NCBI GenBank assembly: GCA_963921195.1
Contig: OY992536.1
Location: 2,728,001 to 2,792,000 of the forward strand
Length of the DNA stretch: 64,000 nt
DNA from: Pegoplata infirma
Lineage: Eukaryota > Arthropoda > Insecta > Diptera > Anthomyiidae
Direction: 5' to 3'
The notes beneath the pieces were generated by a model. The model saw only the letters and a list, made by a program, of their open reading frames with translations. It was not told the origin of the DNA and did not search any database. Positions 53,111 to 64,000 of the stretch are shown piece by piece. Each line of letters opens with the position of its first letter. Position 1 is the first letter of the stretch. The position numbers and the translations under genes are program-made.

Positions 53111-53516
53111 GAGGTGTTAGGTTGGTACCTGCAGATAAGCTACCTGGCTTCGCAGGGTTTGTTAAGATGAAATGTTAAAATAATTTTGAAAATTCCTTTT
53201 ACTTTGCAAAAATGTATTTGTTATGATCAAGGAGAGGAATTTCATGCAAATGCATGTTTTTTCCTGTTAGTCTTGGAACAGCATAAACCAAATATCTTTG
53301 CGAATTAATGAATTTGCTTCAAAATGGCATCGATTCGTTAGTGCATATTAAACGGAAAATGCATATCTGCATATTTTGCTATTATTTCGCTATAATGCAT
53401 ATTTTTGGGTCATATTTTGTATAAAATTTTAGTTTTAGCGTTTTTTCATTTTTTTTATAAACTTTAATTGGACATCGCTAATATATGCAAAAAAATTAAC
53501 TGATTTTACCAAAAAC
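53111..53516. other. AT-rich DNA, nothing recognised
   Basis: No gene or shared repeat recognised. Confidence 0.4.
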
Positions 53517-53895
53517 GAGTGATAGTGTTAAATTCGGCTGTGACGAATTTTTATACCTTCCAAAATGTAAAAAAACTAAAAAAAAACTTGTCAGGGCGTT
53601 TTGGGGGGGGGGGGGGGTGAGAGGGTCAATGGGAGACGTTGAGAGCACTATTTATTTAACAAAAAAACATGTAACAAGTGTATTTTTTAGAGGTTGGTTC
53701 AGTTCTTCAAGAGGGAACCTTTTCCCCCTAGTCCGATTTTGCCCATTTCCGAACTTAACCTGCCTAGGATCATGAGACATATTTGTGCCAAATTTCAGGA
53801 GGATAGCTGTTTTATTTTGGACTGCATCGTGCCATCTACAGACAGACGGACATTCACAGAATGTCTTAGAATCGATCGTGGATCAATAATATATA
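53517..53895. mobile_element. mini-me-like element, split by a foldback
   Basis: TGTTAAATTCGGCTGTGACG, a G-run (about 53605-53618), TTGGACTGCATCGTGCCATC, CAGACAGACGGACATTCAC, GTCTTAGAATCGATCGTGGA and AATAATATATA mark the family. The expected continuation ACTTTATGGGGTCC is replaced by the foldback. The 84-codon frame at 53694-53948 is repeat-derived. Confidence 0.7.
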
Positions 53896-55924
53896 TGGGG
53901 CATTCCATGCCAAATCACTCACTTTTAGGCCGGACCCCCTTCGATTAATTTTATTTTTGGATATGTTTTAGTACGTATTAAATTCAACTTCCAGCCAAAT
54001 TTTCAGCCTTTTATACCAAGGTGGTGTTGAGTAATCAATTTTTCAAAATGGCGATTTTTTCCAAAAAATTAAAAAATTTAAATTTTCAATCAATTTTGAC
54101 CAGTAAAAAATATAGATATATTAAAAAAAGATGGACAACATTTTGTTGGTAGTTAAATGTAGTTTTAGAAAAAAAATATTAAAAATTATTCGAAGTAATT
54201 ATCACTTGTTTTTTATCGTATAAAAATTAAAATCGACTTTTTGAAAAAGTCCGAAACCTTCGATTTTTTTTTTAAAATGTCAAAAAATTCTACTCTAAAT
54301 TACGCAACTTTTAAGTCATAATTCGAGATGTGATCGTAATTCGTTCTATTTTTATTCAAATTTTGAAAATTGCACTTTTTTTTTGACTCTGGTTTATTTT
54401 ATATGGTGCTCCAAAAAAAATAATTTGGTAAATATTGACCGTAACTTTCCCTAGATATATTAACTTGGGTGTAAAAATACGTCTCAGAAAATTTTAGGAT
54501 GATCGGACATGGGTAAGGCGTGCCGCATCGGCTTTGAAGTTTGAAAATCGGATTACTTACAAGGGAAAATATGCATTTTTTTCTGTTTTCTTAATTTTTT
54601 TGGTATTTTAAGTTAATTTTGAATTCAAATGGTTACAGAATTGAAATGTAGAGTAAAATGTCTCTCTATTAAGGTCATAAAAACCGAAATCGGTTTAAAA
54701 TCAGCCAAGTTATTACAACTTCCCCAGGCATCTAACGTGTGGCAGACAACTTGATTAATCAATACAATCCGATTTTTTAAATTCATTGAAATTTTCTACT
54801 GTAATAACATTTTTTTATTCTTCAAGTTCAAATGTTATTAGATGACAAGTATTTTTCATATTGTGTTTTGCTAACATTTTTTAAATTAGTGCTAAAAATG
54901 CCTGCATTTTCCACACCCTTTTGAAATCTCTATTTTAAAAAAAAAAATATTTTTTTTGTTTTAAAATTTGGAAAAGTCAAAAAAATATTACACTGAAACA
55001 TGAATAATGAAAAAATGTTATTACAGTAGAAAATTTCAATAAATTTAAAAAAAGGGCCTCGTATTTTTTAATCAAGTTGTATGGCACACGCTAGATGCCT
55101 GGGGAAGTTGTAATAACTTGGCTGATTTTCAACCGATTTTAGTTTTTAGTACCTTATTAGAAAGGCATTTTACTCCACATCATAATTCTGTAATCACTTG
55201 AATTAAAACTTAACTTAAAATACCAAAGAAATTGCGAAAACAGAAAAAAATTCATATTTTTCCTTGTAATCCGTTTCTTAAACTTCAAGGACCATGCTAA
55301 GCGCCTTACACATGTCCGATCGTCCCAAATTTTTGTGAGACGTATATTTACCTCCAAATGAATATATTTAGGGTAAGTTAAGGTCAGTATCTACCATTTT
55401 TTTTTTTTTGGAGCTCGATATAAAATAAATCAGAGCCAAAACATAAAAGGTGCAATTTTAAAAATTAAAAAAAAAATAGAAAGAATTGTGATCACATCTC
55501 GAGTTATGGCTTAAAAGTTGCATAATTTAGAGTAGAATTCTTATAGTTTTTTACAAAAAAATCGAAGGTTTCGGACTTTTTCAAAAAGTCGATTTTAATT
55601 TTTAAACGTCAAAAAATAAGTGATAATTACTTCGAATAATTTTTTCACATTTTTTTTCTAAAACTAAATTTAAATACCAACAAAACGTTGTCCAACTTTT
55701 TTTAAAATATCTATATTTTTTACTGGTCAAAATTGATTGAAAATTTAAATTTTTTCATTTTTTGGAAAAAATCGCCAAAAATTGATTCCTCAACACCACC
55801 TTGGTATAAAAGGCTGAAAATTTGGCTGCAAGTTGCATTTAATACGTACTAAAAGATATCCAAAAATAAAATTAATCGAAGGGGGTCGGGCCTAAAAGTG
55901 AGTGATTTGGCATGGAATGCCCCA
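53896..55924. repeat. 2.03-kb foldback with about 0.95-kb arms, TA-flanked
   Basis: TGGGGCATTCCATGCCAAAT ... TAGGCCGGACCCCCTTCGAT at the left mirrors ATCGAAGGGGGTCGGGCCTA ... ATTTGGCATGGAATGCCCCA at the right. Matching continues through AAAGTCCGAAACCTTCGATT / AATCGAAGGTTTCGGACTTT and CAACTTCCCCAGGCATCTA / TAGATGCCTGGGGAAGTTG. The loop is about 54850-54990. TA lies at 53894-53895 and 55925-55926. No gene; a transcript would form a very long duplex. Confidence 0.92.
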
Positions 55925-55926
55925 TA

Positions 55927-56163
55927 TACACCCAAAAAATTACATAGTTGATGATTACTATTTTTTCAATTATGTCATAGGTGAAATAGCATTGTGTTAT
56001 CTACAGACATACAGACAGACAGACGGACATTCATAGAATGTCTTAGAATCGATCATGGATCAATAATATATATACTTTATGGGGTCCCCGACCGATATTT
56101 CGATGCGTTACAAACGGAATGACAAAGTGAGTATACACCCATACTGTGGTTGGAAGGCATAAA
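55927..56163. mobile_element. mini-me-like fragment right of the foldback
   Basis: CATACAGACAGACAGACGGA, CATTCATAGAATGTCTTAGA, GATCATGGATCAATAATATA, CTTTATGGGGTCCCCGACCG, GATGCGTTACAAACGGAATG and ATACACCCATACTGTGG. It repeats the GTCY/core portion of the left fragment, so two family members lie next to each other. Confidence 0.7.
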
Positions 56164-58862
56164 AATCAGCTAATTTTATCAGATTAATCCAAAGATCTAA
56201 ATGTATTTTATTTAAGTTACAAAATTACAATTAGTAAAGTCAACATTAAATTTTGTGTTTTCGACATTTCTATTTTATTTTTTTGTATATAAATAATAAT
56301 TTCTATGGTTTCGATAAAAAAATGTTTTAAACTAATTTCATCAAAATTTATCATTTATGATGTGAAATGCAGCAGCCAGAGTACTGAACATGCAACTATC
56401 AGATTAAAATACACGTACATTTGGATTGTATTGTTGTTTGTATTATGATGTGGCCTTTATTCGACTTTTTCTTGTTGATGTTTAATCCAATTAGTTTTGC
56501 TAGTGTTTAGTTTATTTAGTTTGTTAAAATAAATTAATTTTTGAAATTATCAAAATTGTTTTAAAATGCAAGGTATGTCTATATCTATCTATGAAATACC
56601 ATCAGTTTTACTTATACAAACGCATATGATATGTTTTGTGCTTTTGAATGGATATATTTTATTGCCATATAGTATGATCAAAAAGTATCTGAAAACTGTA
56701 TATATGCATCTTTAAAATAGTTTTATTCATTGGTAAATTATCAAGCATAGATATGAACGCCATTTGTGAAATAAATTAAAAATGTTTTTCATACATATGT
56801 TAAAAAATAATTAAGCTACAATCTTATATCTGGTTATATATGATTGTATCTAATTAAAAAAAATAATCATATCTAATCAGATATTAAAGCCCCAATGCTG
56901 CAATAAGACAAGGAGGAATAATGCATAAAATTTAGCCTTCCCAAATACAATTTTATTCGAACAGATACAACTATATACAACTATATACAATCAAATACAC
57001 TTATAAACAAACAGTTACATTTATATACAAGCAGATATAGTAATACAATAACAACTATTTCCTTTAGAATATTAAGAGAACCGGAGTAAGAGCCATACAA
57101 GAGTATCCAAGCCCAAGCCCGGGTTTTAGAGCAAATGATGATTTAAAAAAAAAGTTTCAAATAATTATTTATATTGTATACAGTATTTTATGTCCATACA
57201 AACATGTAGAAAAATTTTATTAGTTTATGTCATTTATAAAATTTTCTGTTATGCATTTTAATAACAACAAAAATAATAGAAAAATTTTATTTTAAAATTA
57301 TTTAATTCATTCAGTCTTTATGTTTGAATAAATATAATGTTGGTACATTATATCTAATGTATTGTTTTCATATAAAATTTTTTAATTAAATTTATATATC
57401 TAACTAAACAATTGTGTATTATAAAAGTGGTAACACAACAATAACCATATATTTTATAGACAAAAATATTTAATTTAGGGTAGAGACCATCATTTTAAAA
57501 ATTTAATTATCTGATACAATTGAAAACATATTGCCAAAATGAAAGTATTGTTTTATTTTAAAAATTACAATTATTTCAAAAAATGAATATCTAGGCAAAT
57601 TAATAAAACAACAAGTAGATGTGGGTAGATTTATAATAATTCTATAGACGGTTTTTAAATTTTTATAAAATGTTAGATTTGTTTTCCTCTTTAAAATTGT
57701 TTTAAATTAGCGAGCTTAATAAATCAATTTTGCATTAAGTAGATATTTAAAAAAAAAAATCCAACTAATGTACATTTAAATTGAAATTTTATCATTTGTA
57801 ATTGCAGCCATTGTACTAAAACATATTTGAATTACAAGAGACTTATTGTGATTTTAATTTATGTTAATTTTTTTTTTAGTAATGCGGTTGGAGGAGTTAT
57901 TCTGTGGATGTATTTTAAATTACACATTTTAATAAACCATTTGTATAAACAATTAAAAATTCATTCAAATTTTAATAGAAATCCAAAACAATTGAAAGAG
58001 ATGATGACAACAATTTGTCATGGATTATACAAAAAAAAAAGGACTGAATAAATTATTTAAACAATGACGGATTAAAACACAAATGAGGTATTGAATAAAA
58101 CAAATTATAAAAGTTAAATTTGTCTCCATCGACACTATGAAATACCCTACTAAGGGCGATGTTTTGAAAAGTTGCTTTAACTTACAAAGTAAGTTTATTT
58201 AAATGTTATTAAACATTTGTATTTTATACCAAATTTACAATTAATGGAATTATTTTATTTATATGAAAAAAAAAGATATTTTTTTAATTTCCTGCCTCAA
58301 ATTTAAAAAAAAAAAAAAAAAAATTTATTGCCCCCCAATTCGATTTCTCAATTTATTTTTACAGCTATTTCAGTTTCGCGGATTTCAATTAATTTGAATA
58401 TTTAACAATACTTTTTTATGTTTTTTGTTTTTTAAATTCCAGTGTTTTGTCACTCAAAAAAAAAAATTACACTCAAAAAAAAATATTTTACACCAACAAA
58501 AATATTTACACTCAAACAAATTTACATTCATATTTTTTTTGAGAGTAAAATTTTATTTTTTAAGATTTTTTTGGGTGACAAAAATTCTCTTAAGTATTTT
58601 TGTGAAATAAAATAAAAAAAAATATTGTTAAAAATTCAAAATCCTTAATTTCTCAAAAAATAAATTAAGTAGGGGGTAACTTAATTTTAAGGATGTATTT
58701 AATAAATGAAATGCAACAAATTGGTGGGTTTGAGAGTTTTCGTAAATAAAATTTTCCGAAATTTAAAAATACCCGTTTTGGAAAGCTTTTTTGTCATAGT
58801 TTTTACAAAAATAAAAAAGTTCACTATCGACTTAAAGAGTTAAAAAATCGAAATTTTCTAAA
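56164..58862. other. Mostly unassigned AT-rich DNA
   Basis: 56820-57050 has ATATCTGGTTATATATGATT and CAGATACAACTATATAC-like text resembling the interior of the palindromic MITE at 25668-25906. 58448-58578 has TTGTCACTCAAAAAA and TTTTTTGGGTGACAAAA as ends of a small imperfect hairpin with CACTCAAAA motifs between. Otherwise nothing; the open frame at 57827-58051 has no recognised domain. Confidence 0.4.
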
Positions 58863-59600
58863 ACAAGTAGAAAAGTTAAATTCGACTTGGACGAATCTTT
58901 GAATACCCTTCACAATGCCCTTTTTAAATTATAGTAAATTTTTTAACGTGAAAAATATAACATTTTTGATTAGAAATATTTTATTTTGTATAAAAAAACT
59001 TTTTTTTTAACTAATTTTGAAAAAAAAAAAAAAAAAAAATTTACTAAATTTTTTTTTTGAGTGTAAAATTTTTTTTTGAATGTAATTTTTTTTTTTTTTT
59101 GAGTGCGTGTTTTTTTTTTAGTGCAAAAATATTTTTGAGTGACAGAAATGCGTTGTTAAATATTGTTGTGACTTACCAATGTTTTTAAAACATGTGTAAC
59201 GGGTTTTCAACACGTGAATTTAAGGTGAAGCGAATCTGAAATTAACGGTTTTGATAATAACTTTTGAACCACTGAACCGATTTGGCTGAAATTGAATGTG
59301 AGCTACGCCAGGGGAACGACAAACATATATGCCATGCATCAGCATCCTCATAAATACCGTTTGAAAGTTAGCGTGTTTTTTATCTCGTAAACTCACGAAA
59401 AACACTTGCCGAAATTCAGTCATTTGCTCATAACTTTTGAACCACTAGACCGATTTCGCTGGATTGCAATACCAACCTGACCAGATAAATGCCCAACATA
59501 TTTGCGAGCATTTCAGGAGCATCCGTAAAGTCTTTCAAAAGTTAGCGTGTTTTCAACAGACAGACAGACGAACGGACATCGCTAGACGGACGGCTGCTTT
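58863..59600 (+). mobile_element. mini-me-like element, second subfamily
   Basis: AACAAGTAGAAAAGTTAAAT, GACGAATCTTTGAATACCC, runs of TTTTTTGAGTGTAAAA motifs (59045-59145), TAACTTTTGAACCACTGAAC and CAGACAGACAGACGAACGGA. The segment beyond the GTCY tract is missing. The minus-strand 67-codon frame (59220-59423) is its shadow. Confidence 0.7.
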
Positions 59601-59790
59601 GTGTGTTAATAACTTGTAAAAAAGACAGGAGATATCAAAAAATGGCATATGACCAAAATTATTACTTGGAAAAAAATGTAATAATATCGTTTTCTTTCGT
59701 AAAGTTTTCCTTTATTTTTTGATATTTTTTAAAGAAAAGCTGAAAATATGCTTGCAAATTAATGTTTTCTGTGTAGTTTTTCGTATAAAC

Positions 59791-60940
59791 CGGAATTTTC
59801 TATACGATAAATATATCATACTCTGAGACATTTTCTATACGAAAAATGTCTCAACACAGAAAGAATTTGAAACGAATTCCAATCAACAAAAACACGGATT
59901 CAATCAATTTTTTTATTGAAATTAATCCAATTAAGAAAATTGTTATACCAATCATCAAATTGTAGGATTGATTGAACATTTTTTCAATCAAACATTTTTT
60001 CGATTTTGATCAAAAATTTCATCAATTTTGATCAAAAATTTCATAAATTTTTCATTTATAGTCAATCAAAATAATAATTGTTTTAACGAATGAATTGTAA
60101 GCTTTTGACAAAATTATCAAAAAATGCATCTTGTTTGCTTTCCAATATGTTGCCAACCATAAAAGTAAAACACGATTATTTTGAATATTTTTTAATTAAT
60201 CTATTTAAATAAATTAAAGCGAAAAAAATCTGGTATGTTGAAGAGTTAAAGAAAATAACAAAAATTTTAATCAAAACATTGATTGACTCATTTAAATTTT
60301 GTTGATCAATAGAATTAATTGAAAATTTTTAGCCAATAATTTTCTGTGTGAAATTCTGAGACCTTTTCTATACGAAAAATGTTCCTTAATCTAAAACTCT
60401 CAGAATCAGAAACTTTTTCTATACACAAATTATCTCACAATCTGAGTCTTTTTTTACAAAAATTGTCTCAGAATCTAAAATTTTTCTATACAAAAAATGT
60501 TTCAGAATTCAATAGTTTTTCTATACTAAAAATGGGTTAAAATCTAAAATTTTTTCTATACGAAGGTTGGCTCAGTATCTGATAGTTTTTCTATATAAAA
60601 AATGTCTAAGAATCAGAGACTTTACTATACGACAAGTGTCGGGAAATACTAAAAATATCTCAAAATCTAAGACTATTTCTATGCGAAAAATATCTCAGAA
60701 TCTGAAACTTTTTCATACGAAATGTCACAGAATCTGAGACTTTTTCATTACAAAAAATATCTCAGAACTTGAGTCATTTCTCAACAAAAAATGTCTCGAA
60801 ATCTGAGGCTTCTTATGAAGGAAACGTTTCTATGAATTGGACACTTTTTAAGTCTCAGAATATGAAACTTTTTCAATACTTAAAATTTCCGGAGACTTTT
60901 AATTTAGAAAAAATTTCTATCATGAGACTATTTATATATC
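59791..60940. repeat. 35-bp satellite, third locus, TATACG variant
   Basis: Units of TTTTTCTATACGAAAAATGT and CTCAGAATCTGAGAC. The GG of the first locus (TATAGG) is usually CG here. Strongly decayed and broken by a MITE at 59854-60349. Confidence 0.85.
59854..60349. mobile_element. CACAGAAA-class MITE inserted in satellite DNA
   Basis: ACACAGAAAGAATTTGAAAC at the left and AATTTTCTGTGT at the right. On either side the satellite unit is cut at GTCTCA|GAAATTCTGAGAC. Collinear with 37136-37600 (ACCAATCATCAAATTGTAGG, TTGATTGACTCATTTAAATT). Confidence 0.85.
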
Positions 60941-61170
60941 GCTCATTTACTTGTTTAGTGTCATAACGCAAAATGTTTGATTTACAGAAAACCTTTTTAA
61001 AGTTTACAATTGAAACTTGTTCTACATTGCAAAAGGCCAGTACATAGAAAATGTTATAATGGCGTGTTCTCTTCTCAAACAGTGAGTTTAGAAGATATTA
61101 ATAACAAATAATTTTTTATGGTTTACACAAAAACGACATATTTTGAGTAATGACACTATACAAGTAAATG
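60941..61170. mobile_element. Copy related to the 28-kb element, empty for the hAT insertion
   Basis: ATCGCTCATTTACTTGTTTA at the left and ACAAGTAAATGAGCGAT at the right form inverted ends. The reverse strand carries TTCTATGTACTGGCC, AATTGTAAACTTT and GCGTTATGACACTAAACAAG, homologous to 28218-28307 joined to 29123-29145. It borders the third satellite locus. Confidence 0.75.
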
Positions 61171-61197
61171 AGCGATATGTTCGCCGAATTTCTCCTA

Positions 61198-61793
61198 CAC
61201 AGAAAAACAGCCCGTTTTTTTGTTGTTTTGTACAAAAAAAATATTTTACAACATAAAAGAAAAAAATTTGGTCATTATGTGAGAAACGAACTACTTTCAA
61301 TTTTTTAAATTTTGGTTCAAAATTACGCCCTCTATTGGAAAAAAAAATAAAAAAATCAATTACTAAATACACCGATTCAATTACCTTAGTATTTGAATTT
61401 TCTCCGAAAATTTTAATATTGATTACTCAAGTAATGTGTTCAATTACTAAAGTAATTGGTTTAATTATTTTAGTAATTGAACCTATTACTTGAGTAATCT
61501 ATATTACAATTTTCGTGCTCGGAGGAAATTCAAATACTAAAGTAATTGAATCGGTGTATTTAGTAATTGATTTTTTTATTCTTTTTTTTTATATTTTTCC
61601 GTGAGTTTGAACCAAAATTATGAAGGAGAGGAAGAAGAATAATGATTACTAAAAATAAGTTTGTTTACAAAAATTAAAAAAATTGAAAATTGTTCGTTTC
61701 TTACATAATCACCAAAATCATTGACCAAATTTTTTTCTTTTATGTTGTAAAATATTTTTTTATTGCACAAAAAAATATGCTGTTTTTTCTGTG
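61198..61793. mobile_element. 596-bp palindromic CACAGAAAA-class MITE
   Basis: CACAGAAAAACAGCCCG / GCATATGCTGTTTTTTCTGTG-type ends, TA at 61196-61197 on the left. TATTTTACAACATAAAAGAA is mirrored at about 61737, and AATACACCGATTCAATTACC at about 61550. The centre is a string of TTACTAAAGTAATTG palindromes (61380-61560). The frames at 61088-61372 and 61690-61998 lie in the arms and are not genes. Confidence 0.85.
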
Positions 61794-62258
61794 CGTGAAC
61801 ACGAACAGAATATGCATCTTTACAGTGAAAATCCATATTTTCGCAACAATAATTTTAGTACTTTCTTTGTTCTATTTCAGTACATTGACAGAAAATGTTG
61901 ATCAAAACGGTTTTTATCTGTACATGAGAATAGGGTATCAGATTCTGAATCATTTGGAGCCCTTCTACGCTCTTTTTTTAATAGTCAAGTATTTTTAATA
62001 AAATCTTTAACAAGCAAACAGAAAAAAAATCAAAAAACGTCACAACATGAACATTTTAAGAAAAATAAAATTCTTGGGAATTCCCCCTTTATTGCCAGGG
62101 ATTTTGGTATTGAAAATGTCGTTAAATAACGTCGGGGGAATTCCCGTGAAAAACACCAATCGCAATAAATCTTTTTGGTTATAGTTAAGGCCGGTTTAGC
62201 TAAACATAATACAACCTCATATAAATCTTATTATAGTTGTTTTATGAGGACTTATGTA
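61794..62258. other. AT-rich DNA, nothing recognised
   Basis: GGGAATTCCCCC (62077) and GGGGGAATTCCCG (62133) are short inverted repeats about 55 bases apart. No gene. Confidence 0.4.
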
Positions 62259-62641
62259 TATCGTCACCTAAAATGCAAAAGGCCCAAACTAACATTTTAT
62301 TAATTTTACAGAAGAAGCAAATAACAGTGTAGAGTAAAATTTTGAATTTGTTAATAACTTGTTAGTTTTGATTGAATTGGGCTATAATTTTTTGAGGACG
62401 TACGTTTTGTTAATATTTATTAAAAATCACAAAATGATTAAAAAATGTATTTCTAGTTGCGTTCATTGGCGATTTCGTAATTCATATGTTTTTGATTTTT
62501 GGCTATAAAATTGCTAATTTTTATTATGTGACCTTATTTTTTTGTAAGGACGTGTTGGTTAATAAAATACAGTAGAATCAATCAAAATACGAATTTTTAA
62601 TTTTTTGTTAGTTAGGGCGTTTTGCATTTTAGGTGACGATA
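62259..62641. mobile_element. MITE with TATCGTCACCTAAAATGCAA ends
   Basis: 383 bp, same termini as the 1.9-kb element at 40883-42812 (TATCGTCACCTAAAATGCAA; inverse at right with GGGCGTTTTGCATTTTAGGT). TA precedes the left end, TG follows the right end. Non-coding. Confidence 0.85.
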
Positions 62642-64000
62642 TGAAATATGCTAAATGTTTCTGGCAACAACAATCTGAATACTGAGTAATCAATCTAAAC
62701 ATCCTTCCAGTAATATTTACAAAAAAAAAATATTTAATAAATGTTTTTAGAATAATCTTTTTAAGTAACTTATTTTTTTTATACGCAGTAAATCTCCTAA
62801 TTCTAAACCAAAAATATTGACATACAGCATCCCAGCTTACGACTAGTTAACGTGACATTTTGACACAAATTCGATTTTGTGTTATTTTCTACTTTTTCTT
62901 GTTGTTTTTGATATTTTAACATAAATTTTTATTTGTTTTTTATTAATGCCTTACCAGGGGGAGCATAAGTAACACTGAGCACTGAGTTTTTGTGGTTTGA
63001 AATCATTTTACAGTATTATTAAAATGCATGACAAATAAGATTTCCTCTAAGAAGTGCATAGTTGTGAGTTGCAACAAATGTTTCTGTTTCAAAGCATTTG
63101 GTTTATGTCAAATACTCAAATGCTTTAAGAAGGATTAAAAAAAAGCAAACATACTCGTAGAGTTGAAAAAACGAAAAACATTTTTTTATTCAAATAAAAA
63201 ATTTAAAAACAAAAAAAAATCCATAATCATATTATTAAACCGTTTGTAATGGGAAACTGTATTGTAACAATGTTTAAAGGAATGATGTTTTGTTGTTTCA
63301 CATCGATGATTTGTGGTTTTTCTTAGGGAGAGGGGGGGAGGGGGTTTAAGCTTTACTTTTTTTTTTGTTATATTCACAAACAGAAATTTGGGTGGTGCTT
63401 TCATGTTTACACACCAATGTGTCATTCAAATGTATAAACTCCTCTACTTGATTCTCAGTTAGTTGAGTGAGTGTCACTGTCACTTTTGCTGTCAATTTTA
63501 GACAGGGGTTTGATTGTTAATATTGTCTTGTTCTTGTTGCCGTTGCTGCTGCTGATGTTTACTTAACATCATGTATCAAAACATGTTTCTAACAACAATA
63601 ATACGTACAGAAAAATGCGGGTGCCTACTTACGTTATCAGAAAATGCTTAATAATTGTAATAATAACAAATATTTCATATCATTACAGTGCAGACATTGA
63701 ACTGAATTTTGCAAAAGGGATGGAAAGTTAAGCTCTTTTTTATTTTGGAAAGTACTGAGTAAGTACTTTTTCATGTTCAGCATATTTATTTTCTAAATTA
63801 TTAACTATTAACATTCAAAGTAAATCCTCTGTCCAATCTGCAGAAAAATATGCTAAATATATCACCATTTCCGATTGAGAAAATCTATAAAAAACAGCTG
63901 AAAAATCGACTGATTTCAGATTAAAAAAATCGTTATTTTACTTATGCTGCTTTTCAACAAAAATTTTTTAATTTTCTTTTTGCAAAAAATTAGTTCTTTA
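62642..64000. other. Mostly single-copy AT-rich DNA
   Basis: A G-run (GGGAGAGGGGGGGAGGGGG, about 63326), a short CTGCTGCTG tract (63546-63556) and CAGAAAAATATGCT/CAGCTGAAAAATC motifs at 63840-63920 related to 14150-14368. No gene supported; the minus-strand 79-codon frame at 63186-63425 has no domain. Confidence 0.4.

Noticed and set aside
53600..53622. Run of about 14 G as a biological signal
   Set aside because: It lies in the C/G-rich part of a mini-me-like element (CCCCCC in other copies) and its exact length may be a sequencing artefact.

Overview
The window looks like dipteran nuclear DNA, most likely from a calyptrate fly (blow fly, house fly or flesh fly group). It is very AT-rich. 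It carries many dispersed elements with (GTCY)n tracts and a conserved 'TTAGAATCGAT' core, of the kind described in dipterans as mini-me elements. It also has Jockey-like non-LTR relics and large numbers of short non-autonomous DNA elements with TA or 8-bp target duplications. I could not support a single intact host protein-coding gene. Every long open frame is either a fragment of a retrotransposon reverse transcriptase or a shadow in low-complexity or repeat DNA. The window is best read as repeat-dense intergenic or long-intron DNA.

Layout. 1-6.3 kb: two nested non-LTR 3' ends (13-bp target duplication), a 1-kb foldback with a hAT-like element at its centre, and a TA-flanked element. 6.3-7.95 kb: a highly homogeneous 35-bp satellite whose unit is itself a double palindrome. 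8.9-19.9 kb: foldbacks and MITE-like elements, one holding two decayed histone H1-like fragments, several mini-me-like copies, and a hairpin-rich Helitron-like candidate. 20.9-23.5 kb: a three-deep nest (hAT-like > mini-me-like > hAT-like), with both hAT insertions marked by 8-bp duplications. 25.4-27.8 kb: another three-deep nest (MITE in MITE in a Jockey-like LINE). 28-36 kb: hAT-like elements with clear 8-bp duplications, interdigitated inverted repeats, and an inverted pair of near-complete mini-me-like elements. 39.2-48.8 kb: a roughly 450-bp repeat family, a MITE carrying three tandem tRNA-like sequences, a TA-flanked 1.9-kb element, and a Helitron-like element whose internal 145-bp repeats contain a roughly 60-copy 16-bp minisatellite. 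49.4-52.6 kb: a transposon-like unit that encloses a second, decayed and internally inverted copy of the 35-bp satellite. 53.5-56.2 kb: a 2.0-kb foldback inserted in a mini-me-like element. 58.9-62.6 kb: a third satellite locus split by a MITE, and further palindromic MITEs.

Nothing here forms a conventional operon or pathway. The coherent story is genome ecology. A few terminal-repeat 'codes' (TA-flanked CACTCAAAA..., TA-flanked CACAGAAAA..., 8-bp-duplicating TAGRGTTG...) have inserted repeatedly into one another, so relative ages can be read from nesting and from paralogous empty sites. Some of these elements carry cargo (tRNA-like trio, H1-like fragments, 35-bp satellite), which suggests a route by which satellites and gene fragments are spread. 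All identifications come from reading the sequence. No database search was possible, and coordinates of decayed repeats are approximate.
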